Part shown: in pieces, positions 1-6,001 of the stretch
How the letters are laid out: the number at the start of each line of letters is the position of its first letter
How positions within the stretch are numbered: the stretch's first letter is position 1
NCBI RefSeq assembly: GCF_937880195.1
Contig: NZ_CALFLA010000014.1
Span: 1 to 16,693 of the forward strand
Direction: 5' to 3'
Length of the DNA: 16,693 bases
Source of the DNA: an uncultured Blautia sp.
Lineage (GTDB): Bacteria; Bacillota; Clostridia; Lachnospirales; Lachnospiraceae
The notes under the pieces: model-generated
The model's database searches: none
Told to the model about the DNA's origin: nothing
The model's input: only the letters and a program-made list of their open reading frames with translations
Position numbers and translations under genes: made by a program

Positions 1-109
1 CGAGTGACGGAAGTCACGAGATGACCGGCAAGTCGTAAAAAGCAAAGCTTGGTCACACGATTCCAATGTCAACATGTATGTAGTTTTGAATATGCAAAAG
101 ATATAGAGG
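1..109 (+). other. 3' end of an unidentified + strand unit cut by the left edge
   Basis: Two consecutive + strand terminators (110-136 and 148-195) imply that transcription arrives from the left. One reading frame is open from position 3 and stops with TAA at 36-38, ending in the residues EMTGKS, so this may be the tail of a coding sequence. The same bases also fold: GTGAC-GGAA-GTCAC at 4-17 is a tetraloop hairpin and AAGC-AAA-GCTT at 40-50 is another, so the tail of a structured RNA is equally possible. I do not recognise either product. Confidence 0.3.
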
Positions 110-136
110 CTGTAGTGTGAATGCACTGCAGTTTTT
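110..136 (+). terminator. Rho-independent terminator
   Basis: CTGTAGTG (110-117) pairs with CACTGCAG (124-131) through eight base pairs including one G-U, with a six-base loop, directly followed by TTTTT. The run of T lies on the + strand side, so it would end a transcript entering from the left of the window. Confidence 0.6.
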
Positions 137-147
137 CTGTATTGATT

Positions 148-195
148 AAAGCTGCCATATCCGTTTCCATGCTGATACGGATATGGCAGCTTTTT
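148..195. terminator. Long hairpin terminator between the left unit and sdaAA
   Basis: A perfect 17-base-pair stem (148-164 with 177-193) and a 12-base loop. On the + strand it is followed by TTTTT and a T-rich stretch, so it is a strong + strand terminator in tandem with the hairpin at 110-136. On the - strand it lies 15 bases beyond the sdaAA stop codon, but the run after the stem is only TTTAATC. It probably ends the sda operon too, less efficiently. Confidence 0.8.
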
Positions 196-207
196 GGCTC
201 TTTTATT

Positions 208-1083
208 TTATTTATGACAGATGCTGCATCCCAGCTTTTTGCCGGTTGGTGTGGCGGCGCAGCCTCCCAAAGCAGTTTCCCTAAGCCCAGGCGGGATCTG
301 CCTTCCCACCTGGTACATGGTCTGCAGCATTTCATCAAAGTGAATTAGTTGTTTTACTCCGCTTAAAGCAAGTTCCGCTCCTGTAAGAGCGACTGCAACG
401 CCTGCAGCGTTTCTGCCCTGGCAGGGGCATTCTACCAGACCCCCAATGGGATCGCAGACAAGCCCCAGTAAATTCATCAAAACAGAAACTGCTGCATGAA
501 GACATTGCTCCGGGTTGCCGTCCATAAGCTCTACCGCGGCTGAGGCGGCCATGGCAGAGGCAACGCCTACCTCAGCCTGGCATCCGCCCACTGCACCGGC
601 TACAGTTGCATTTCTCATGGCAAGATAGCCAATAGCGCTTGCGTTAAAAAGTGCGTTCACAATAGCCTCATCACTTAACTTATACTCTTCCTGAAGCGCC
701 AGAAGAAGGCCAGGGAGAACTCCAGATGAACCGGCAGTAGGCGCGGCAACGATCAGTCCCATAGTAGTATTTGTTTCCAGAACTGCCATAGAATAGGCAA
801 TAGCCTTTGAAAGTACCGGACCGCAGATGGAAGAACCTTTTAGGCTGTGTGTATGAACAAGCTGAGCTTCTCCGCCGATCAGCCCGCCAATAGATTTTTT
901 TGGCGATTGAATAGGAGAGGCAACGGATTCTCTCATGATATTCAGAGAGTGGATCATTTGGGCAGTAATCTTTTCTTCTGTGGTTTCAGCAAGCAGACAT
1001 TCTCTTTTTTTCATTATGGAAGAAATACTGCAGCCCTCCTTATTACAAAGCTCAAGAAGTTCCTGTGCATTTTTAAAATCCAT
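208..1083 (-). CDS. sdaAA: L-serine dehydratase, iron-sulfur-dependent, alpha subunit
   Basis: The catalytic subunit of the two-subunit [4Fe-4S] L-serine ammonia-lyase (EC 4.3.1.17), which turns serine into pyruvate and ammonia in the cytoplasm without PLP. The 291 residues match the usual length of the free alpha subunit. Visible family signatures are APTAGSSGVLPG near 114-125, GGCQAEVG with C168, and CDPIGGLVECPC at 210-221; C168, C210 and C219/C221 are the expected cluster ligands. A further cysteine, C275, sits in ETALGGCAATPTG, and the C-terminus ends in a Cys-x-x-Cys (C286, C289), which I would not call a conserved feature. The start at 1083 has the ribosome site AAAGGAG inside the end of sdaAB and lies 2 bases after the sdaAB stop, so the genes are co-transcribed and probably translationally coupled. 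Confidence 0.95.
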   Translation of the reverse strand: MDFKNAQELLELCNKEGCSISSIMKKRECLLAETTEEKITAQMIHSLNIMRESVASPIQSPKKSIGGLIGGEAQLVHTHSLKGSSICGPVLSKAIAYSMAVLETNTTMGLIVAAPTAGSSGVLPGLLLALQEEYKLSDEAIVNALFNASAIGYLAMRNATVAGAVGGCQAEVGVASAMAASAAVELMDGNPEQCLHAAVSVLMNLLGLVCDPIGGLVECPCQGRNAAGVAVALTGAELALSGVKQLIHFDEMLQTMYQVGRQIPPGLRETALGGCAATPTGKKLGCSICHK

Positions 1084-1085
1084 GA

Positions 1086-1766
1086 TTAGTTTCTCCTTTG
1101 AATGGGAATAAAAATTACATCCTGAACATTAGAGTTCAGAGAAATCTGTGCTTCTGCGTCTTCAGGAAGCGTACCGTCAAATTCTATGATACTGTAGGCA
1201 ATATCTCCTTTGGTTTCGCGGAAAAGTTTCATAAATGCAATGTTTACGTTTTTTTCACTAAGACATTTGGTAATATGGGCCAGAACCCCAGGACGGTCAT
1301 AATGGATGATAATAAGCGTACTGTATTCGCCGGAGAAATCAACATCGATATGATTGATCCGGCTAATACGCATTTTTCCGCCGCCGAGAGATTCTCCCCG
1401 TACTGTATAGGAGCGTCCGCTGGCGCAGGTAATATGAATGTCTACTGTGTTTGGGTGAATATCCGGGTCTGGATCTGCCTCTATAAAATGGTAGGAAATT
1501 CCACGTTCTTCTGCAATGGAAAAAGCATTGGGAATTCTGCGGTCATCTGTAGAAAATCCCATGACGCCTCCAAGGAGAGCAAGATCTGTTCCATGTCCCT
1601 TGTAAGTCTGGGCAAAAGAATTATATAAAGTAAATTCCACATCAATAACAGGACTGTCAGCCATTTGCTGCGCCAGAAGTGCAATTGAACATGCGCCTGC
1701 TGTGTGGGAACTGGACGGACCGATCATTTCCGGTCCCAGTACATTAAAAACACTGATAAAAGCCAT
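1086..1766 (-). CDS. sdaAB: L-serine dehydratase, iron-sulfur-dependent, beta subunit
   Basis: The partner of the alpha subunit encoded just downstream. The 226 residues hold an N-terminal serine dehydratase beta domain (about 1-140) with GPSSSHTAG at 16-24, and a C-terminal ACT domain (about 148-220) containing YDRPGVLAHI, the segment expected to bind small ligands or mediate subunit contacts. It is the first gene of the two-gene - strand operon. The start at 1766 is supported by GAAAGGAAA about six bases upstream and by the family-typical beginning MAFISVFNVLGPEMIG. In species with a one-chain enzyme the two domains are fused; here they are separate, as in Bacillus and many Clostridia. Confidence 0.95.
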   Translation of the reverse strand: MAFISVFNVLGPEMIGPSSSHTAGACSIALLAQQMADSPVIDVEFTLYNSFAQTYKGHGTDLALLGGVMGFSTDDRRIPNAFSIAEERGISYHFIEADPDPDIHPNTVDIHITCASGRSYTVRGESLGGGKMRISRINHIDVDFSGEYSTLIIIHYDRPGVLAHITKCLSEKNVNIAFMKLFRETKGDIAYSIIEFDGTLPEDAEAQISLNSNVQDVIFIPIQRRN

Positions 1767-1817
1767 AAGAGTTTCCTTTCTAAGTCAGCCATTTTAATAT
1801 GACTTCTGCATTTTTCT

Positions 1818-1826
1818 AGTATATCA
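1818..1826 (-). promoter_or_regulatory. Extended -10 promoter of sdaAB-sdaAA
   Basis: On the - strand the sequence reads TGATATACT, an extended -10 box (TGn followed by TATACT) about 52 bases before the sdaAB start. The upstream region is T-rich but lacks a convincing -35 hexamer, which fits an extended -10 promoter. Confidence 0.5.
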
Positions 1827-1935
1827 TATTCGGAGAGAAAATAAAAATCTGAAATCATAATAATTAATAAAAAATATAGATTTAACAAAACTCAATAAAA
1901 TATGATCACTAACTGAAAATTAGAATTGTAACAGA

Positions 1936-1965
1936 TTTACTTTCCCGTCTGTCCTGTGGTATAGT
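1936..1965 (+). promoter_or_regulatory. Promoter of the exported NEAT-like protein gene
   Basis: TTTACT at 1936-1941, an 18-base spacer, and TATAGT at 1960-1965 preceded by TGG, giving an extended -10 box. The start codon follows 64 bases later. This promoter diverges from the sdaAB promoter about 110 bases away; no clear shared operator is visible between them. Confidence 0.55.
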
Positions 1966-2029
1966 AATAAACGGAAAGAGTTTAAAGTTCCAGGTGATTT
2001 TAAAATAATATAGGAAACGAGGGAGTTCT

Positions 2030-2614
2030 ATGTATAATAAATTCAGATCGGTTTTGAAAATGGCTGTAATCCTGGTGTTTACAGGGATGATTGTTTTTTC
2101 TGACAGCACTGTCTATGCAGATAACAGGGAAAAGACAAAGGTGGAAAAAAACATTGCGTCTGACAGTTCTGGGGTCAGGATGAATCTTGAAGATGGGGAA
2201 TATTCGATACAGGCAGATTTGGAAGGCGGAAGCGGTAAAGCAGGAATTGTTTCACCGGCTCTGATGATCGTGAAAAATGGAAGGGCGTATGTTCAGCTTA
2301 CCTGGAGTAGTTCAAATTATGATTATATGGTTGTAAACGGAGAAAAATACCTGCCTGTAAATGAAGAGGGAATGAACTCAGAATTTGTGATTCCTATTCT
2401 TGCTATGGATGAGCCGGTTCAGGTAATTGCAGACACAACTGCCATGGGAACGCCTCATGAGGTGGAATATGCTTTGCTTTTTTATGCAGATTCCATTGGA
2501 TCCAAAGGCCAGCTTCCACAGGAGGCTGCAAAGAGAGTTGTGGGGGTTGCGCTTGTAATTATTATCGGTGGAGGAATACTGAATTATTTTGTGAACAAAA
2601 GAAATCATTGCTGA
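2030..2614 (+). CDS. Exported, membrane-anchored protein with a NEAT-like domain
   Basis: A 194-residue protein with a signal peptide (positive start, hydrophobic 11-25, probable cleavage after VYA at 28-30), an extracellular domain at about 51-155, and a C-terminal membrane helix (about 168-187) followed by NKRNHC. The core runs DGEYSI, then VKNGRAYVQLTW, then SSNYDYMVVNGEKYLPV. This order (a DGxYxI strand, then an NGKxYVxL strand followed by a segment with clustered tyrosines) resembles NEAT iron-transport-associated domains of Gram-positive haem-uptake proteins. I infer the fold by eye only. There is no LPXTG sorting motif; the membrane helix is the likely anchor. GAGGGAG lies four bases before the start. 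The gene is alone, divergent from sdaAB, and the next transcription unit has its own promoter. A haem or metal-ligand role would suit the metal riboswitch next door but is unproven. Confidence 0.75.
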   Translation: MYNKFRSVLKMAVILVFTGMIVFSDSTVYADNREKTKVEKNIASDSSGVRMNLEDGEYSIQADLEGGSGKAGIVSPALMIVKNGRAYVQLTWSSSNYDYMVVNGEKYLPVNEEGMNSEFVIPILAMDEPVQVIADTTAMGTPHEVEYALLFYADSIGSKGQLPQEAAKRVVGVALVIIIGGGILNYFVNKRNHC

Positions 2615-2640
2615 AAAATTTCCATAAACATTAAATTTTT
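2614..2640 (+). terminator. Weak AT-only inverted repeat after the NEAT-like gene
   Basis: AAAAATTT (2614-2621) can pair with AAATTTTT (2633-2640). It starts at the last base of the stop codon and ends in T, but contains no G-C pairs, so termination is likely to be leaky. Confidence 0.25.
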
Positions 2641-2649
2641 ATAAAGTTA

Positions 2650-2678
2650 TTGCATTTTGAATCAAAAAGGTGCATAAT
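2650..2678 (+). promoter_or_regulatory. Promoter of the Mn2+ riboswitch-ATPase unit
   Basis: TTGCAT at 2650-2655, a 17-base spacer and CATAAT at 2673-2678 (five of six consensus bases). Transcription would start near 2685, just before the aptamer, and produce a leader of about 520 bases before the ATPase start codon. Confidence 0.65.
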
Positions 2679-2693
2679 GACAGCAATGAAAAC

Positions 2694-2786
2694 AGGATGT
2701 AAGGGAGTAGCTGACACCATAAAGGCGGAACAGAATCAACATCATGACCAAGGGTCTGGTTTTGTTTGAAACAGCGAGACTTATCC
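2694..2786 (+). ncRNA. yybP-ykoY manganese riboswitch aptamer
   Basis: The conserved 5' block AAGGGAGTAGC (2701-2711), the loop segment ATCAACAT (2735-2742) and the 3' block GCGAGACTT (2774-2782) occur in the order and spacing of the yybP-ykoY family, with a local hairpin at 2746-2760 (GACCA-AGGG-TCTGGT type). Closing helix P1 can form between GTAAG (2699-2703) and CTTAT (2780-2784). The same CTTAT bases form the left arm of the terminator at 2778-2810, so aptamer closure and termination exclude each other: Mn2+ binding should favour read-through. The family senses Mn2+ and typically controls Mn2+ exporters, including P-type ATPases. The assignment is from recalled consensus; a covariance-model search was not possible. 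Confidence 0.85.
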
Positions 2787-2817
2787 AGGGGAGAGGTCCC
2801 AGGATAGGTCTTTTTTT
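2778..2817 (+). terminator. Riboswitch-controlled terminator
   Basis: GACTTATCC (2778-2786) pairs with GGATAGGTC (2802-2810) with one G-U pair; GGG/CCC extends the stem past an A-A mismatch, leaving a seven-base loop, and seven T residues follow (2811-2817). It overlaps the 3' strand of aptamer helix P1 and is therefore the expression platform. Confidence 0.85.
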
Positions 2818-2869
2818 GTTTATTAAGAAAGCAGTACATTCTGTACTAACTTTCCTAATAAACAAAAAA
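2812..2869. repeat. Long imperfect hairpin, repeat-like, after the riboswitch
   Basis: GTTTATTAAGAAAG (2818-2831) pairs with CTTTCCTAATAAAC (2850-2863) in 13 of 14 positions, extended outward by T2812-2817 with A2864-2869, and inward by AGTACA-TTC-TGTACT (2833-2847). The inner palindrome plus CTTTCCTAATAAA occurs again at 10961-10988 downstream of icd. The T-rich side is 5' and the A-rich side 3', the reverse of a terminator, and its left arm uses the U-tract of the riboswitch terminator. Confidence 0.65.
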
Positions 2870-3001
2870 CGCTCCGCGAGGATGCGACCAGATGCAAGTG
2901 GAATATAGCTGCCTATGGCAGTCTGCATCTGGCGCGCAAAGCGGAACAAGTCACTCAAGGATTGAGGGATTTAGGGAGTTCGAAGCGGACTTGTCCGCTT
3001 T
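2870..3001. repeat. Nested inverted repeats in the ATPase leader, candidate dispersed element
   Basis: CCAGATGCA (2888-2896) pairs with TGCATCTGG (2924-2932) around an inner CTGCC-TAT-GGCAG (2909-2921). Then AAAGCGGAACAAGTC (2938-2952) pairs with GACTTGTCCGCTTT (2988-3001) with a single bulge, enclosing CTCAA-GGA-TTGAG (2954-2966). The last arm is itself a palindrome, AAGCGGAC-TT-GTCCGCTT (2983-3000). It is followed by a pyrimidine-rich run, so it may also act as a weak terminator. The density and nesting of the repeats look like a miniature dispersed element or a structured RNA. A - strand open frame through it (up to 98 codons) has no ribosome site I trust and looks like a by-product of the repeat. 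Confidence 0.5.
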
Positions 3002-3204
3002 GTTCTTCTTATTTTATCCTCAGACAAAAGGCTGAACCGATGAAATCTTTTGAATATGGGCATAATTTACAGCAGAGGAGTCAGTGGAAAGGAGTGACAG
3101 AGAAACATCCCGTTCATATATAACACCGGGAATTTTCCGGGGTTTATCATTAAAATAAAAACAGTGCAGTATATAAAATCAGACTGCACAGAAACGGAGG
3201 CAAT
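3002..3204 (+). promoter_or_regulatory. Remaining leader before the ATPase, with possible short ORF and RBS-proximal hairpin
   Basis: Contains a 27-codon open frame from ATG 3040 to TAA 3121-3123, with AAAGG about eight bases upstream. Directly after it come CCGG/CCGG arms at 3126-3140. An inverted repeat GTGCAGT (3164-3170) / ACTGCAC (3183-3189) with an AT-rich 12-base loop ends six bases before GGAGG (3196-3200), the ATPase ribosome site. Whether the short frame is translated or the hairpin affects initiation cannot be told from sequence alone. Confidence 0.35.
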
Positions 3205-5841
3205 ATGAAAGAATATTTGTCAACCTATGAAGAGGTTCTGAAGGAGCAAAATTCCTCAGAACAGGGTCTGTCTACCCAGGAAGCCAAGGAACGGCTTTCC
3301 AAATATGGAAAGAATGAATTGGAGAAAGGCAAAAAAACTTCTCTTATCCAGCGTTTCCTCAAGGAATTGGCAGATCCGATGATCATTATTCTGATTGTGG
3401 CTGCGGCAATATCAGGTATTACAGCCTTTTATGAAGGGGAATCTTTTGCAGATGTGATCATTATTCTTGCAGTTGTTGTGATCAATGCCGTTCTTGGAGT
3501 AGTTCAGGAAAGTAAGGCAGAGGCTGCCATTGAGGCTTTACAGGAAATTGCAGCAGCAACAAGCAAGGTTCTCCGGGATGGAAAAGTGACTGTTCTGAAA
3601 AGTGATGAACTTGTTCCAGGAGATATTGTTCTTTTGGAAGCTGGAGACGCAGTTCCGGCAGACGGACGAATTATTGAATCAGCAAGTCTAAAAATTGAAG
3701 AGGCGGCGCTTACTGGAGAATCTGTACCAGCCAACAAAATCGCCAGCCTTCTGACACTTGACGGAGGAGAAAAGGACGTTCCTCTGGGCGACCGCAAAAA
3801 TATGGCGTATATGGGCTCTACAGTTGTATATGGCCGCGGCAAAATGGTAATCACAGGAACTGGAATGAAAACAGAAATGGGTAAGATTGCAGAGGCCCTT
3901 TCTATGGCTCAGGATGAGGCGACTCCGCTTCAGATCAAGCTGAACCAGCTCAGTAAGATTCTTACAGTTCTTGTTCTGGGAATCTGCGTAGTTATTTTTG
4001 CAGTAGGTCTGTTCCGTGCCGGAATCAGCAGAGATACGATTCTGGATACCTTTATGGTAGCTGTATCTCTTGCAGTTGCAGCAATACCTGAAGGGCTTGC
4101 GGCAGTTGTTACCATCGTTCTTTCTATCGGCGTTACAAATATGTCCAAGCGTAATGCTATTATCCGTAAACTGACAGCAGTTGAAACTCTTGGATGTACC
4201 CAAATTATCTGCTCTGATAAAACAGGAACTTTGACACAGAATAAAATGACGGTAGTAGAGCATGTGTCAGACGATGAAAAAGCTCTGGAAACCGCAATGG
4301 CGCTTTGTTCTGATGCAGAATATGATGCAGATGCAGGCGAGGCAGTAGGCGAGCCTACAGAATGTGCCCTTGTTAATGACGCTGCCAAAAACGGTATGAT
4401 CAAAACACAGCTGAAAGAAGAATACGTCCGTGTAGGAGAAGCGCCTTTCGATTCACTTCGTAAAATGATGTCTACAGTTCATAAAACGAAAGAAGATACA
4501 GTCATCCAGTTTACAAAAGGCGCTCCTGACGAGGTTTTGAAATGCTGTACTCACGCTATGGTAAAGGGCCAGAGGGTACCGATGACAGAAGAAATCCGTT
4601 CTTCTATTTTAAAGAGTAACAAGGCTATGGCTGACAGAGCCCTTCGTGTTCTTTGCGGAGCTTTCCGCCAGTGGGATAAGATGCCTGAAAGCACAGAACC
4701 AGAATTTCTGGAACAGGATCTGACTTATCTGGGGCTTTCTGGTATGATCGACCCGGTACGTCCAGAAGTTAAGGCTGCGATCGTGGAATGTAGGGAGGCT
4801 GGTATCCGTCCGATTATGATCACAGGCGACCATAAGGACACGGCAGTTGCCATCGGTATGGAACTTGGCATTCTTACCGACCCGTCTCAGGCTATCACAG
4901 GCGCACAGCTTAATGAGATCAGTGATGAAGACTTTGAAAAACGGGTAGAGGAGATTTCTGTTTATGCCCGTGTACAGCCGGAACATAAGGTTCGTATTGT
5001 CAATGCCTGGAAAAAGAAGGGCATGATCACAGCCATGACAGGAGATGGTGTAAACGATGCGCCTTCCATTAAAAGCGCTGACATTGGCGTAGGCATGGGA
5101 ATAACAGGAACCGACGTTACTAAGAATGTAGCTGATATGGTTCTTGCAGACGATAACTTTGCTACCATTGTTTCAGCAGTGGAAGAAGGCCGCCGTATTT
5201 ATGCAAATATCCGAAAGGCAATACAGTTCCTTCTGGCTTCTAACCTTGCAGAGGTTTTGGCAATTTTCTTCTCAACTATGATTGGGTTTACGATTCTGAA
5301 ACCTGTACATCTTCTTTGGATCAACCTGATCACAGACTGTTTCCCTGCCCTTGCTCTTGGTCTTGAAAAGAGCGAGGCAGACATTATGAAGAAAAAGCCA
5401 AGAGATCCGAAGGAAGGGATTTTTGCTGGCGGAATGGGATTTGATGTATTTTTCCAGGGACTTATTGTAACAGTTCTGGTTATGGCATCCTACTTAATAG
5501 GTCACAGAATAGAATCTGGCGTATGGGAATTTGTAAACAGCGCTGATGGAACAACAATGGCATTCCTTACCCTTTCTATGGTGGAGATCTGTCATTCTCT
5601 GAATATGAGAAGCCGCCGCGGTTCCATCTTTAAACTGAACAGCCATAACGTTTTCCTTTATGGAGCAATGCTGGTATCTTTGATACTGACAACAGTCGTT
5701 ATCGAGGTTCCGTTTATTGCAAAAGCATTCCAGTTTACTCCAATTGATTTTACAGAATATCTGATCGCAATTGGACTTGCTGTACTGATCATCCCGATTA
5801 TGGAAATCGTAAAGGCGATCCAGCGTAAGCTTGGCAAATAA
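3205..5841 (+). CDS. P2-type cation-transporting ATPase, probable Mn2+ exporter
   Basis: An 878-residue inner-membrane pump of the P-type IIA (SERCA-like) class. Visible in order: N-terminal cation-ATPase domain, membrane helices M1-M2, actuator TGES at 170-173, M4 PEGL at 295-298, phosphorylation motif DKTGTLT with D338, nucleotide-binding KGAP at 438-441, hinge TGDGVNDAP at 612-620, then six C-terminal helices. Ion-site residues are present: E296 (M4), the N and E of ASNLAEVL (M5), NLITD (M6) and E of SMVEICHSLN (M8). Such proteins are usually annotated as Ca2+ pumps. The yybP-ykoY riboswitch upstream points to Mn2+ export, as known for lactococcal and streptococcal homologues, though Ca2+ transport is not excluded. 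GGAGG lies four bases before ATG. A strong terminator follows, so the gene is monocistronic. Confidence 0.93.
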   Translation: MKEYLSTYEEVLKEQNSSEQGLSTQEAKERLSKYGKNELEKGKKTSLIQRFLKELADPMIIILIVAAAISGITAFYEGESFADVIIILAVVVINAVLGVVQESKAEAAIEALQEIAAATSKVLRDGKVTVLKSDELVPGDIVLLEAGDAVPADGRIIESASLKIEEAALTGESVPANKIASLLTLDGGEKDVPLGDRKNMAYMGSTVVYGRGKMVITGTGMKTEMGKIAEALSMAQDEATPLQIKLNQLSKILTVLVLGICVVIFAVGLFRAGISRDTILDTFMVAVSLAVAAIPEGLAAVVTIVLSIGVTNMSKRNAIIRKLTAVETLGCTQIICSDKTGTLTQNKMTVVEHVSDDEKALETAMALCSDAEYDADAGEAVGEPTECALVNDAAKNGMIKTQLKEEYVRVGEAPFDSLRKMMSTVHKTKEDTVIQFTKGAPDEVLKCCTHAMVKGQRVPMTEEIRSSILKSNKAMADRALRVLCGAFRQWDKMPESTEPEFLEQDLTYLGLSGMIDPVRPEVKAAIVECREAGIRPIMITGDHKDTAVAIGMELGILTDPSQAITGAQLNEISDEDFEKRVEEISVYARVQPEHKVRIVNAWKKKGMITAMTGDGVNDAPSIKSADIGVGMGITGTDVTKNVADMVLADDNFATIVSAVEEGRRIYANIRKAIQFLLASNLAEVLAIFFSTMIGFTILKPVHLLWINLITDCFPALALGLEKSEADIMKKKPRDPKEGIFAGGMGFDVFFQGLIVTVLVMASYLIGHRIESGVWEFVNSADGTTMAFLTLSMVEICHSLNMRSRRGSIFKLNSHNVFLYGAMLVSLILTTVVIEVPFIAKAFQFTPIDFTEYLIAIGLAVLIIPIMEIVKAIQRKLGK

Positions 5842-5852
5842 ATCTTGATGAG

Positions 5853-5903
5853 AAAACAGAGCAGTACTGAAAGAAAATTTCAGCTGCTCTGTTTTTCGTT
5901 TTG
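5853..5903 (+). terminator. Rho-independent terminator of the ATPase gene
   Basis: AAAACAGAGCAG (5853-5864) pairs perfectly with CTGCTCTGTTTT (5884-5895), and CTGAAA/TTTCAG (5867-5872 / 5878-5883) extends the stem inward around a five-base loop. TTTTTCGTTTTG follows. It lies 11 bases after the ATPase stop. Confidence 0.9.
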
Positions 5904-5924
5904 TTAGAAGTCCACAGCCTTTTC

Positions 5925-5953
5925 TTGAAAAACGGGAAAACATGTGATATGAT
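5925..5953 (+). promoter_or_regulatory. glmS promoter
   Basis: TTGAAA at 5925-5930, 17-base spacer and TATGAT at 5948-5953, with TGA immediately before the -10 box (extended -10). Expected start near 5960, leaving a leader of about 40 bases. Confidence 0.8.
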
Positions 5954-5958
5954 ATCAC
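5944..5958. promoter_or_regulatory. Perfect palindrome over the glmS -10 box, candidate operator
   Basis: GTGATAT-G-ATATCAC is a perfect 7-1-7 inverted repeat that contains the whole -10 hexamer and the extended TG. A protein bound here would block RNA polymerase. No regulator gene is adjacent, and I cannot name the regulator. Confidence 0.4.
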
Positions 5959-6001
5959 GGTAAAACATTAATCTAGCAATGCAGTGCAAGAGGAGAAAAA
6001 T

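Noticed and set aside
28..60. Resemblance of AAGTCGTAAAAAGC to the 3' end of 16S rRNA
   Set aside because: Only a short block is similar. The conserved decoding-site context and the anti-Shine-Dalgarno end are absent, so it is chance similarity.
2662..2958. A 98-codon - strand open frame across the riboswitch and hairpin block
   Set aside because: It runs antisense through the riboswitch and the repeats, has no good ribosome site or promoter, and its codons follow the inverted-repeat structure. It is better explained as a by-product of structured non-coding DNA.
5984..6001. Upstream GTG start for glmS adding six residues
   Set aside because: The enzyme needs the cysteine immediately after the initiator Met as its N-terminal nucleophile, and AGGAG fits ATG 6002.
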